Shown here one piece after another: positions 55,082 through 64,000 of a stretch of DNA of 64,000 nt; position 1 is the first letter of the stretch; each line of letters begins with the position of its first letter. The notes beneath the pieces are model-generated. The model ran no database searches, was not told the origin of the DNA, and worked only from the letters and a program-made list of their open reading frames with translations. The position numbers and the translations under genes are program-made. The DNA lies in assembly GCA_963770035.1 (NCBI GenBank), contig CAVYON010000067.1:124001-188000 (forward strand), given 5' to 3'. The stretch comes from Roseiarcus sp963770035 (GTDB lineage Bacteria; Pseudomonadota; Alphaproteobacteria; Rhizobiales; Beijerinckiaceae).

Positions 55082-56434
55082 TCAGGCCGCGGCTCGCGGC
55101 CGCACAAAGCGGCCGTTCCCAGGCTCGGCGAGAACGCGGCCATCAGCGGCGACGCATTCGCCCCGCAGCCATGTTTCGGCCACGCGATACGGAAGCTCGA
55201 CGCCTTGATAGGGGCTCCACGACACGAAATTGTTTCCGCTTGCTCCGGCATCGTAGCGATAGGGATCGCGCCGAACGAGCACAATGTCGGCGTCGCGGCC
55301 GACGGCCAGCGCGCCCTTGACTTGCGCGATACGGAAGAGCGCGGCGGGATTGTGGGCGAGCAACCGCGCGGCGTGAGTGAAGGGAAGCTGGCGTTCGTCG
55401 AGTCCCTTCAGGAGCAGGGGATAAAGCGCCTCGAGTCCGGGTACGCCCGAGGCGTTCTCGAGCATGTTCGGGTCCGTCTTGCGGCCCTCGGACCAGCTCA
55501 CGTGATCGGTCGACACGATCGTCACGTTGCCGGCGGCGAGATGCCGCCAGAGCGAATCCAATTCCGCACGCGGTCGGATCGGCGGATTGATCTTAGCCTT
55601 CCCGCCGAGCCGCTTGACGTCGGTCTCCTCGTCCAGCGTGAGGTAATGGATGCAGGCTTCCATCGTGGCGTCGAAGCCTTGCGCGCGATACGCGGCCATC
55701 AGCTCGTAGCCCCGCCCGATCGAGCAGTGGACGATATGAACCGGACAGCCGGCGCCGGCGCCAAGCTCGTAGACCTCGGCGATGGCGAGCGTTTCCGTGA
55801 TCGGAGGCCGCGACAGGCCATGCGCCCTATAGTCGGTGAGGTTCCCGGCCTCGACCTCAGCCATGTAGGCGCGAACCATCTCGTCGTTTTCGTTATGGAT
55901 GCCAGAGATGAGACCTCGCTGACCGACCGCGCGAAAGGTGTCGAAAAGAACCTTGGGCGGAATGCGCGGAAAGCGCTTTGGATGCGTGCCGAAGGTAGAG
56001 AACTTGAAAGCCGCCGCCCCGACGTCGGCCAGTTCATCGACCCGCACGGCGCCTTCTTTTGGATCGATTGTGGCGTAAAGCGCGAAATCCACCCGCGCCT
56101 GTCGCCCGGCGCTCTCCGCCTTGGCGCGAAAGCGCTCAGCAGAGGCGATCAAGCAATTGTCGTCATAGGGCATGTCGACGATCGTCGTCACGCCGCCGGA
56201 CGCGGCGCTGCGGGTCGACCAGACAAAATCCTCCTGCCCAGCCTGACTGCGGCTGTGGACCTGTCCATCGATCGCGCCGGGAAGCAAAAGAAAGCCCGAG
56301 CCGCCATGGCGTTCGCCTGCCGGCGGGGCTCCCCCGCCCACACGATGGACGACGCCGTCGGCGACGAGAACATGCCCATTTTCAAGGATCCGATCGGGGA
56401 GGACGACGGTTCCAATGAAGACCTTGTCGGTCAT
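55082..56434 (-). CDS. Hydantoinase/dihydropyrimidinase-type amidohydrolase
   Basis: First gene of the second operon. A 450-residue cyclic amidohydrolase that opens hydantoin-like rings. The metal site is LPGAIDGQVHSRSQ, where the first His of the usual HxH is Gln, a form also common in dihydroorotase-like members (DxQVHxR). Other features are GGVTTIVDMPYDDN, FKFSTFG with the Lys expected to be carbamylated, VHIVHCSIGRG and STDHVSW with the conserved Asp. With the carbamoylase next to it, it would convert a hydantoin-5-carboxylic acid to an amino acid such as glutamate (inferred). Confidence 0.88.
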   Translation of the reverse strand: MTDKVFIGTVVLPDRILENGHVLVADGVVHRVGGGAPPAGERHGGSGFLLLPGAIDGQVHSRSQAGQEDFVWSTRSAASGGVTTIVDMPYDDNCLIASAERFRAKAESAGRQARVDFALYATIDPKEGAVRVDELADVGAAAFKFSTFGTHPKRFPRIPPKVLFDTFRAVGQRGLISGIHNENDEMVRAYMAEVEAGNLTDYRAHGLSRPPITETLAIAEVYELGAGAGCPVHIVHCSIGRGYELMAAYRAQGFDATMEACIHYLTLDEETDVKRLGGKAKINPPIRPRAELDSLWRHLAAGNVTIVSTDHVSWSEGRKTDPNMLENASGVPGLEALYPLLLKGLDERQLPFTHAARLLAHNPAALFRIAQVKGALAVGRDADIVLVRRDPYRYDAGASGNNFVSWSPYQGVELPYRVAETWLRGECVAADGRVLAEPGNGRFVRPRAAA

Positions 56435-56637
56435 GACTCAAACTCTCGTATAATCGATCTTGGCGGGCGTTGGCCCCAAACTAGAAGGGCAGATCGAATA
56501 GGACCACGACGGCTTGGTCGAAGCTAGCTATAGGGAAAAACGAAGGCAGCTATCTATGACGACGCGACCGCGATGGTTAGGCAACCTGAAGTTTGGCACA
56601 CTGAGCACCCGTTGCGACAGTCAAAGGCGCACGAGGG

Positions 56638-56802
56638 ATGATGCGGCAGGCGGCGAACCTGAAGGCGTTCGCGGCGCCAATGCTGATCCCTGGCATTACC
56701 GTCGACACGTCGCCCGACAATTTCAGCCCGATCCGCCAGTTGCAGCTCCTGAGGTTCGACGGGACGAGCTGGCAGATCGTCGGTGCGGTGTTGCACGACT
56801 GA
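56638..56802 (+). pseudogene. LivK C-terminal remnant
   Basis: The 54-residue frame MMRQAANLKAFAAPMLIPGI ... TSPDNFSPIRQLQLLRFDG, ending WQIVGAVLHD, matches the C-terminus of the binding protein at 969-2174 (TSPTNYSPIRQMQLASFDG, WQLFGELL). The other 85 percent of the gene is missing. It marks the left edge of a stretch of gene remnants. Confidence 0.8.
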
Positions 56803-56904
56803 TATGCGGGGATGCGGGCTCAGCCGCGGGCGCTTCGCGCCGCTCGCGAAGCGCCCGAAGATGCAAGCGCAGGCGTACTCGGGGCAAATCCAGCGTCGGC
56901 GCGC

Positions 56905-57020
56905 GCGGAGTGCCGGCGAGCCTTATGGTCCGCCGCGTCGTCCAGGAGGCGCTGACCAACGCCTTTCGCCATTCTCGCCCATCGCGTGTCGGCGTCACGC
57001 TTCGGTTCGCGGTCCGCGAT
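56905..57020 (+). pseudogene. Histidine kinase ATPase-domain remnant
   Basis: The frame contains PASLMVRRVVQEALTNAFRH and SRPSRVGVTLRF, the N-box region of NarX/DegS-type sensor kinases (usual form YRIVQEALTNAxRHA). No other part of a kinase is visible on either side. Confidence 0.55.
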
Positions 57021-57179
57021 AATGCGCCGCTGCGCGATCTGGAGCTGGCCGGGCGCGTCGTCCGCGCTATGCCGCAGCCGACGACATCGACGCCGCAGAG
57101 CGGGCCGTGTTGCCGCGCGCTCGCGCGCGCGGCGGGAAATGTCTCGAAGGCAGGCGCGGTCCATGATGTCTGCTGCAGG

Positions 57180-57309
57180 CCGTGGCCGCGAGAGCCGCTT
57201 TGACGCCAATGGCCAGCCGGGGGCGCAGGTCGCCCCCACGCCGAAGGACCTCAACCTGTTGCGCGCCACTCTGCACCGGAGGATGAAACAGCTCGGCCTG
57301 TATCGCTGA
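57180..57309 (+). pseudogene. C-terminal remnant of a Fis-type (AcoR-like) activator
   Basis: The frame ends KDLNLLRATLHRRMKQLGLY and a stop at 57309. This matches the C-terminal DNA-recognition helices of sigma-54-dependent Fis-type activators (ARDLNLSRATLYRRLKxLGL). Such activators usually sit upstream of the aldehyde dehydrogenase they control, as here, but the AAA+ and sensory domains are gone. Confidence 0.6.
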
Positions 57310-57328
57310 GGCCGAAGCCGAAAAGAAG

Positions 57329-57346
57329 TGTCGCACAGTTGCGACA
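57329..57346. promoter_or_regulatory. Inverted repeat upstream of the aldehyde dehydrogenase gene
   Basis: TGTCGCA (57329-57335) and TGCGACA (57340-57346) are perfect inverted arms around CAGT, 106 bases before the ALDH start. The layout is that of an upstream activating site for the Fis-type activator whose remnant lies just before it. A half-site TTGCGACAG also occurs near 56611. Confidence 0.55.
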
Positions 57347-57451
57347 GTTCACGGTCGACCTCAGCGCATACCCGCTATGCTTAAAGTGCATGCTCGGGCA
57401 ATCCTCTCCTTCAGCGCCGCCACCGTCGGCGCCCTTCACAGGAGGAACTCC

Positions 57452-58975
<1,524 letters not shown>

Positions 58976-59094
58976 GCCTTCGCGCCGAAGGGTGCGCTCG
59001 ATTGGCGGACCGGGGCGGCGTCAGCGTCGCCGCCCTATAGGAACCAACTCGGACGGAGGGGCGCCTCCGTCCGGGTCACATAGGAGGAAAACCC

Positions 59095-59481
59095 ATGGTT
59101 CAGCGCGTGCTCATCACCGACGCTGCTGCGGCGATGGTGGACAAGCTTAAGGGCCAGCATGGGCGGCTGATGTTCCATCAGTCGGGCGGCTGCTGCGACG
59201 GCTCGGCGCCGATGTGCTACCCGGCTGGCGAGTTCAAGGTCGGCGGCCAAGACGTGCTGATCGGCGAAATCGCGGGCTCCCCCTTCTACATCGGGGCGGC
59301 GCAATTCGAATATTGGCGCCACACCCAGCTCATCATCGATGTCGTGCCCGGGCGGGGCGCGGGCTTCTCGGTCGAGGCGCCCGAGGGGGTCCGCTTCCTC
59401 ACCCGAAGCCGGGTCTTCACCGACGAGGAGGCGGAGGCGCTCGCGGCCGATGGCGATCCACCGCGGGGCGGCCGGTGGTGA
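59095..59481 (+). CDS. DUF779 protein, partner of ExaC-type ALDH
   Basis: A 128-residue protein with the family features LMFHQSGGCCDGSAPMCYPA, VLIGEIAGSPFYIGAAQFEY and RSRVFTDEEAEAL. DUF779 genes are regularly found directly after ExaC-type aldehyde dehydrogenases; the function is unknown. The cysteine-rich HQSGGCCDGS stretch may bind metal or act in redox chemistry. Ribosome site AGGAGGAAA precedes ATG 59095. Confidence 0.88.
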   Translation: MVQRVLITDAAAAMVDKLKGQHGRLMFHQSGGCCDGSAPMCYPAGEFKVGGQDVLIGEIAGSPFYIGAAQFEYWRHTQLIIDVVPGRGAGFSVEAPEGVRFLTRSRVFTDEEAEALAADGDPPRGGRW

Positions 59482-59979
59482 TCATCAAAGCTTGATACCC
59501 GAGCTAAACCAATGGGCTGCCAAGGGCGCCGCAGGCCGGAGGCCGTGTGACAATGCCCACCTGACTACCTGATTCAACGCAAGCTCCCGGAGAGGCGCTT
59601 CGGCCAAGCGATAGGCATCGTGTTCCTCTGGTGGCGATCATTGAGAGCGGCCCAATCCCGGCCGTTCGGCCTCGTGCGATGGCAGGTGTCGATCTCTGCC
59701 ATGCCAGGCAGATGCTGATACCAAGAACTCACTGATCAGGACCGGTATGACCATTCGCGCACTCCAATGGACACGTACCGCCAGGGCCGATCGGAAATCT
59801 CATCCGTGGGTCAGCGAGTGCCGGTATGAGCTGTAGGTTGCGCGCTGTCGGCGTCAGGCATGTGGCAAGCCGCGGGCGCGTTCTCGACGATTGCCTTAGC
59901 GCAACGCCCAGCGGGGAAGCCAAAGGAGAAGCGCTCGGTTCCGACAATTGTCGGCTCCAGGCCGCAGTCAGGACTGAGT
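59482..59979. other. Intergenic region, nothing recognised
   Basis: No gene or clear repeat is visible apart from a 14-base palindrome, CCGACAATTGTCGG, at 59941-59954. GC is lower than the flanks in places. Confidence 0.35.
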
Positions 59980-60250
59980 TCAAATCCGAAACTTGACGGT
60001 CTCAAAGGCGATCTGCGCAAGCGGAACGATCTTGTCGGCCGCGCTGAGCGCGATCGCATCCTTCGGCATGCCGAAAACGAAGCACGCCTCCTCGTTTTGA
60101 GCGACTGTCGCGGCGCCCGCCTTCTTCATTTCCAGCAACCCCTTGCCCCGTCGTCGCCCATTCCGGTCATAATGATTCCGGTCGCGCTAGGCCCGCGCGG
60201 TGCGCGGCGGAGCGGAAGAGCACGTCGACCGACGGGCGATGGCGAGAGAC
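59980..60250 (-). pseudogene. CheB methylesterase, C-terminal remnant
   Basis: Reading leftward, the sequence gives HRPSVDVLFRSAA, then TGIIMTGMGDDGA, then GLLEMKKAGAATVAQNEEAC and FVFGMPKDAIALSAADKIVP to a stop at 59980-59982. These are the hallmark segments of the CheB catalytic domain, including the GMGDDG region. At least two frameshifts separate them, and the receiver domain and catalytic Ser region are absent. No other chemotaxis gene is in the window. Confidence 0.7.
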
Positions 60251-60375
60251 CGGTCTGGTCAGCTCGCGGACGCCTTCATGCTCTGATCTTTCGCGAAGCG
60301 CTCAACAGTGACAATTTGTCGTCGGCGAGCGACGCATAGTCGGCGGCGCCGCGAGAAGCGCGAGTTCCTCGTCTT

Positions 60376-60490
60376 GTGTGCCTTCACCAAGTTGCGGCGC
60401 GCGTGAACAAGGCAATACGCCAGCCGGATCTTGCCCGACGTCTTCGCATCGGTCGCCAGCAAGGCGCAGGCGACATAGCCCCGGTTAGAG
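60376..60490 (-). pseudogene. IS66-like transposase remnant
   Basis: The minus-strand frame SGKIRLAYCLVHARRNLVKA resembles the CWAHxRR region of IS66 TnpC transposases (IRLAxCWAHARRxL). Only this short stretch is recognisable. It lies next to the CheB remnant. Confidence 0.4.
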
Positions 60491-60558
60491 CGGAAGTTCC
60501 GGGATTGACCAAAGTCCTACCGCTCCAACCGCGGGCTGCCGGAGACGAATTGGCGGCG

Positions 60559-61821
60559 TCAGGCGGGGACTCGCCGCGGCTCCCTAACGAGCGAGCCGAG
60601 GTCGAAGCCGACGTCGGCGGCGTGTTCGGGGGTGAGGTCCACGCCGCGGTCGAGCGCCTTCCGGGCGACGACATGGTCTTTCACCCGATTGACGCTGTCG
60701 GCGGCGATGAACTTGCCGTCCTTGAAGTAGAAGGCGGAGAACCTGTAGTTCTCGACGTCGCCGCGCAGCACGACATGATCGAAACCCGCGACCCGTCCGA
60801 CCACCCGAAGGTTGACGTCGTACTGATCCGACCAGAACCACGGCGCTTCCAGGAACGGCTTCTCGACCCCCATCAACGCCGCCGCGCCGGAGCGCGCCTG
60901 TTCGATGGCGTTCTGCACGGACTCCAGGCGGTGGAGCGGCATGCCCGGTTCGTGCGCCGTGGCGGTGCAATCGCCGGCGGCGACGATGTCGGGATCCGCG
61001 GTGCGCGAGCACCGGTCGACCACGACGCCGTGTTCGCAGCGCAGGCCCGCCTCGCGCGCGATCTTGTCGTTCGGAACCAGGCCGATGCCGGCGACGATCA
61101 GATCGGCTTCGAACACGCGCCCATCGGCGAGCCGCACGCCCGTCGCCGCACCGTCTTTGGCCAGAACCTCGGCGACGTCCGCCCCGAGCTCGAGTTGCAC
61201 CCCGCGCTCGCGGTGCAGCCGCGCATAGACGTCCGACAACACCGGCGCGACGGCGCGGGCGAGCACCCGCGGTTCGCGTTCGATGACCGTGACCTCGCGG
61301 TCGCTCAACCGGCAGCAGGCGGCGATTTCGAGGCCGACGAATCCGGCGCCGACCACCAGTACGGTCTCGGAGCGGGCGAGCGCCTCGGCGAACTTATAGG
61401 CGTCGTCGACGCTTCGCAGCGAAGAAATGCCCGGCAGGTCGCCGCCCGGTATCGGCAACCGGCGATTGAATCCGCCGGTGGCGATCACAAGACCTTCGTA
61501 GGCCTGGCGCGCCCCTGAATTGAGCGAGACTTCGCGGGCGGCGCGGTCGATCGAGAGCACGTGGACGCCGGGCCGGAAGTCGATGCCCTTGGCGGCGATC
61601 TCCGCGGGCCCGCGCAACATGATCGAGTCGAAGTCCAGGGTCTCGAGCAGCATATCCTTGGAAAGCGGCGGCCGATGGTAGGGCGGATGCGGTTCGTCGC
61701 CGAACAGGATGACCTCGCCCTCCCAGCCTTGCTCGCGCAACAATTCGGCGGCCTGGATGCCGCCCTGCCCGGCGCCGACGACAACCATCGGCCGGCCCGT
61801 TGTCTTGGCTCGTTGGACCAT
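60559..61821 (-). CDS. FAD-dependent ferredoxin/rubredoxin reductase-type oxidoreductase
   Basis: A 420-residue flavoprotein of the class that passes NAD(P)H electrons to ferredoxins or rubredoxins. It has the FAD site VVVGAGQGGIQAAELLREQG, YHRPPLSKDMLLE, the NAD(P) site VLVVGAGFVGLEIAACCRL and the second FAD motif DIVAAGDCTATAHEPG, ending in a reductase C-terminal domain. ATG 61821 has GGGAGG upstream. A palindrome (61906-61923) lies 85 bases before the start, the same motif as at 62386, suggesting co-regulation with the hydrogenase genes. Confidence 0.88.
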   Translation of the reverse strand: MVQRAKTTGRPMVVVGAGQGGIQAAELLREQGWEGEVILFGDEPHPPYHRPPLSKDMLLETLDFDSIMLRGPAEIAAKGIDFRPGVHVLSIDRAAREVSLNSGARQAYEGLVIATGGFNRRLPIPGGDLPGISSLRSVDDAYKFAEALARSETVLVVGAGFVGLEIAACCRLSDREVTVIEREPRVLARAVAPVLSDVYARLHRERGVQLELGADVAEVLAKDGAATGVRLADGRVFEADLIVAGIGLVPNDKIAREAGLRCEHGVVVDRCSRTADPDIVAAGDCTATAHEPGMPLHRLESVQNAIEQARSGAAALMGVEKPFLEAPWFWSDQYDVNLRVVGRVAGFDHVVLRGDVENYRFSAFYFKDGKFIAADSVNRVKDHVVARKALDRGVDLTPEHAADVGFDLGSLVREPRRVPA

Positions 61822-61905
61822 CTCAATCCTCCCATCGCGGCGATCGCGGCGGTCCACCGGCGCGCCGCGCCGGGGTTGGCTGTTAAGGCGCCGCGCAACG
61901 GCGCG

Positions 61906-61923
61906 CTGTCGGCTGGCCGACAG
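61906..61923. promoter_or_regulatory. CooA/CRP-type palindrome upstream of the reductase gene
   Basis: CTGTCGGCTGGCCGACAG contains TGTCG-N6-CGACA, the spacing used by CRP-family dimers and close to the CooA consensus TGTCA-N6-CGACA. It differs by one base from the perfect palindrome at 62386-62403. It lies between the hypA stop and the reductase start. Confidence 0.6.
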
Positions 61924-61949
61924 GACAAGTTGGTCGTTGGTACGAATCC

Positions 61950-62300
61950 CTATTCGCCGCGTTCGCCGTCGAAAGACTCGATGTGGAGTTCGCGCCCCTC
62001 CAGAATCTCGGCGTCCGTCGCCTGGCAGGCCGGGCATTCGAACCGGTAGTCGGGCAGGCGCCATTCGGTCCCGCAAGCGTTGCAGCGGGCGCGCGCGGCG
62101 ACCTCGTCGACCTCGAGCGGCGCGCCCTCTGCGATCGAACCTTCGGCCAGAACCTCGAAGGCTGCGCGCAATTGCCGCGTCTCGAGACCGCGAAGGCGGC
62201 CGATCTTGAGCCGGACCCGGGTGACACGGGCGATTCCGTGCGTCTTGGCCTGGTCCTCGAGGATCGTCAGGAGCCCATGCGCCACCGTCATCTCATGCAT
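61950..62300 (-). CDS. hypA: Hydrogenase nickel-insertion protein HypA
   Basis: A 116-residue nickel metallochaperone. It opens with MHEMTVAHGLL (the MHE motif whose His and terminal amine bind Ni) and has the zinc site CNACGTEW ... CPACQATD with two CxxC pairs. It delivers nickel to a NiFe hydrogenase. It is divergent from the membrane hydrogenase gene at 62475. Confidence 0.93.
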   Translation of the reverse strand: MHEMTVAHGLLTILEDQAKTHGIARVTRVRLKIGRLRGLETRQLRAAFEVLAEGSIAEGAPLEVDEVAARARCNACGTEWRLPDYRFECPACQATDAEILEGRELHIESFDGERGE

Positions 62301-62385
62301 GGGCCCCTCCGAGCCGCGCCGCCTCTGCGTCGGGCTCGCGTCCCGACCCGCCGACCGCCGTTCTGCGACACTTTGTCCGCTCAAG

Positions 62386-62403
62386 CTGTCGGCCGGCCGA
62401 CAG
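62386..62403. promoter_or_regulatory. Perfect CooA/CRP-type palindrome between hypA and the hydrogenase operon
   Basis: CTGTCGGCCGGCCGACAG is a perfect 18-base palindrome (TGTCG-N6-CGACA core) in the 174-base divergent gap, 85 bases before hypA and 71 before the hydrogenase membrane gene. The same motif at 61906 supports a real operator rather than chance. Confidence 0.68.
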
Positions 62404-62474
62404 AGACCCGCGCGTCAAAGCGCTACTCCCCCGACCAAGGGTCGAAAGGCAAGCTCAAGGAAAGGACCCCCCGG

Positions 62475-64000
62475 ATGCTCGCGCATCTCCCGGCCGATTC
62501 GCTGATCGCTTCGTCGCCGACACTCGCCTGGATCGGGGCCCTGGTCCTCATCATCGGCGAGACCGCGGCGCTCATGAGCCTGCCCAATCTCGCCAGAGTG
62601 TTTGTGATTTCGACCATCGCCGAGCTTGGGTATGTGTTGATCGGCTTCGGCGTCGGCGGCCCCGCCGGCGACACCGGCGCGCTGATGCACCTCGGCTTCC
62701 AGATCGTGATGCGCGGCCTCGTGCTCGCCGCAGGCTGGAGCCTCGTCCGCCGCACCGGCTCGGCGAAAATCGACGACCTTGCCGGCAGCGGCCGGCGCAT
62801 GCCGCTGACCGCGACCCTGTTCGGATTCGGCGTGTTCTCGGTGATGGGCCTGTCGCCGTTCAAGGGCTCCTTCTCCAAGTTCATCGTCCTCTACGCCGCG
62901 ATCGAGCGCGGGCTCTGGCCGGTGGCGCTCGCCGGCACGGTCGCGACCATCGTCGCCGCCGTCTATTATATGCTCGTCGTCCAGCGCGTGTGCATCGAGA
63001 CCAAGGACCGTGACGTCGCGCTTGCGCCCGCCCCGCCGCTCGCCATGCGACTCGCCTGGCCGCTTGCCGCGTTGACGGTCGTCCTCAGCCTGTGGCCGGC
63101 GCCGTTGCTCGAATTCGCCGCGCGCCTCGCAGGCTTCCCGGGCGCGGAAGGCGTGCCGCAATTCAACTCGCCTTGGGCCGCGCCGGTGCTCGTCCCCTAT
63201 GTCGGCGCCTTCCTTCTCTATGGAATCGGTCGGGTCTCCGAGCCGGCGCGCGACGCCGCGGCGGCGTTGCTGGCGATCGCCACCGTCGCGGTCGTGGCTT
63301 TCGACGGAAGCCTCGACCCGGCCTCGAGACTGTTCGGGCTCCTGTTCTCCGGAATCGCGGCGCTGATGATCGTCTATTCGCTCGGCTATATCGGCCGCGC
63401 GGCGACGGCGAACCGCTACTATTTCTTCGCCTTTCTGATGACCGGCTCGCTGATCGGCCTGACCACGGCGCACGAGCTCGGCAATTTCTATCTGTTCTGG
63501 GAGCTGATGACCTGGACGTCGTATTTCCTGGTCGTCCACGAGGGGACCCCCAAGGCGCTGCGCGCCGGCCTCGTCTATTTCCTAATGTGCGCGGCGGGCG
63601 CCTATGTGATGCAGTTCGGCATCCTGCTGACCCACGCCGCGATCGGTTCGTTCGAATTCTCGGCGCTCGCCGCCAAGGCCAGCGAGATCTCGCCGGCCGT
63701 CGGCGCCGCCATCACCGTCTGCTTCCTCCTCGGCTTCGCCGTCAAGATGGGGCTCGTTCCCCTGCAGAGCTGGCTGCCGCTCGCCCATCCTGAAGCGCCG
63801 TCTTCGATCTCCGGCCCGCTCTCGGGCATCCTCACCAAGGCCGGCGTGTTCGGCGTGGTCAAGGTGCTTTACCTGTCGATCGGCGCCGGCGCGCTCGCGC
63901 ATTTCGCCTTCGCCGGAATCCACGCGGCCTTGCCGATCACGATCCTAGGCTGCCTCACCCTGATCTACGGCGAGCTGCGCGCCCTGTTCGAGCGCGAGCT
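62475..64000 (+). CDS. Energy-converting hydrogenase membrane subunit (CooM/HyfB-like, fused antiporter domains), 5' part
   Basis: ATG 62475 follows AAGGAAAGGA, and the frame stays open for 508 codons to the window edge. The first about 190 residues resemble the C-terminal half of a proton antiporter subunit (IAELGYVLIGFG, FSVMGLSPFKGSFSKFIVLY). After a linker a second antiporter begins: VYSLGYIGRAATANRYYFFA, FYLFWELMTWTSYFLVVHEG and VKMGLVPLQSWLPLAHPEAP with the conserved Lys and Pro of the proton path. Such fused subunits belong to group 4 NiFe hydrogenases (HyfB, CooM). The adjacent hypA and the CooA-like palindrome favour a CO-linked hydrogenase. Confidence 0.8.
   Translation, partial: MLAHLPADSLIASSPTLAWIGALVLIIGETAALMSLPNLARVFVISTIAELGYVLIGFGVGGPAGDTGALMHLGFQIVMRGLVLAAGWSLVRRTGSAKIDDLAGSGRRMPLTATLFGFGVFSVMGLSPFKGSFSKFIVLYAAIERGLWPVALAGTVATIVAAVYYMLVVQRVCIETKDRDVALAPAPPLAMRLAWPLAALTVVLSLWPAPLLEFAARLAGFPGAEGVPQFNSPWAAPVLVPYVGAFLLYGIGRVSEPARDAAAALLAIATVAVVAFDGSLDPASRLFGLLFSGIAALMIVYSLGYIGRAATANRYYFFAFLMTGSLIGLTTAHELGNFYLFWELMTWTSYFLVVHEGTPKALRAGLVYFLMCAAGAYVMQFGILLTHAAIGSFEFSALAAKASEISPAVGAAITVCFLLGFAVKMGLVPLQSWLPLAHPEAPSSISGPLSGILTKAGVFGVVKVLYLSIGAGALAHFAFAGIHAALPITILGCLTLIYGELRALFERE

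Noticed and set aside
59941..59954. CCGACAATTGTCGG palindrome as an operator
   Set aside because: It is isolated, has no second copy and no intact gene start nearby, so chance is a sufficient explanation.
61950..64000. Naming the membrane gene cooM with certainty
   Set aside because: The gene is cut by the window edge and CO dehydrogenase genes are not visible; HyfB-type relatives look similar in this part.

Overview
The window is GC-rich chromosomal DNA from an alphaproteobacterium, most likely of the order Hyphomicrobiales (Rhizobiales). The basis is the density of branched-chain-type ABC importers, class III cyclases fused to alpha/beta hydrolases, PEPxxWA-type PEP-CTERM proteins and an ABC_sub_bind protein. 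This placement is inferred from gene content, not from a marker gene. No rRNA, tRNA or CRISPR array was seen.

Layout. (1) 1-8.5 kb: the 3' end of a pyruvate kinase-like gene, a dead antitoxin, a complete branched-chain-type ABC importer operon (livGFHMK order, minus strand), a frameshifted hydrolase-cyclase gene and an intact alpha/beta hydrolase. (2) 8.5-24 kb: an accessory, heavily rearranged zone. It holds a frameshifted GT25 glycosyltransferase, a sulfotransferase-GH16 fusion, a frameshifted 4Fe-4S protein, a frameshifted PhyH dioxygenase with a GntR regulator, a cyclase split by an IS200-type element, and several small secreted proteins. Scattered among them are truncated copies of genes that are intact elsewhere in the window (the 7.7 kb hydrolase, the 24 kb oxidoreductase, the 26 kb sugar permease), plus a duplicated segment of about 1 kb. 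(3) 24-30 kb: NADP-dependent oxidoreductase, frameshifted SDR and a ribose-type sugar ABC importer (permease, double ATPase, binding protein) interrupted by palindromic intergenic elements. (4) 30-39 kb: a secreted His/Pro/Arg repeat protein, two cation-diffusion-facilitator exporters, a PEP-CTERM protein, 3-methyladenine glycosylase, a DUF1576 membrane protein, a frameshifted urea transporter, and remnants of acyl-CoA metabolism genes around an intact MarR regulator.

(5) 39.2-56.4 kb: the most interesting block, with every gene intact. One minus-strand operon carries ubiD, a second branched-chain-type importer, a DUF917 protein, a GST, a urocanase-like hydratase and ubiX. A second carries a hydantoinase, a carbamoyl-amino-acid hydrolase, a second DUF917 protein and a second urocanase-like hydratase. 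A tandem (double) LysR-type regulator lies between them. Both urocanase homologues lack residues that are invariant in HutU. The set reads as a route for an imidazole- or thioimidazole-derived compound (urocanate-analogue hydration, hydantoin ring opening, carbamoyl removal), fed by its own importer and with an unexplained prenylated-flavin decarboxylase. The exact substrate is not established.

(6) 56.6-60.5 kb: gene remnants (LivK C-terminus, histidine kinase, Fis-type activator, CheB, an IS66-like transposase) around a frameshifted ExaC-type aldehyde dehydrogenase and its DUF779 partner. (7) 60.5-64 kb: a ferredoxin/rubredoxin reductase-type flavoprotein, hypA and the start of a fused antiporter subunit of an energy-converting hydrogenase (CooM/HyfB-like). 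Two near-identical 18-bp palindromes there match the CooA/CRP half-site layout and suggest shared control, possibly by CO.

About a dozen single-base frameshifts interrupt otherwise well-conserved genes outside block 5. Whether these are real pseudogenes or sequencing errors cannot be decided from this sequence alone.
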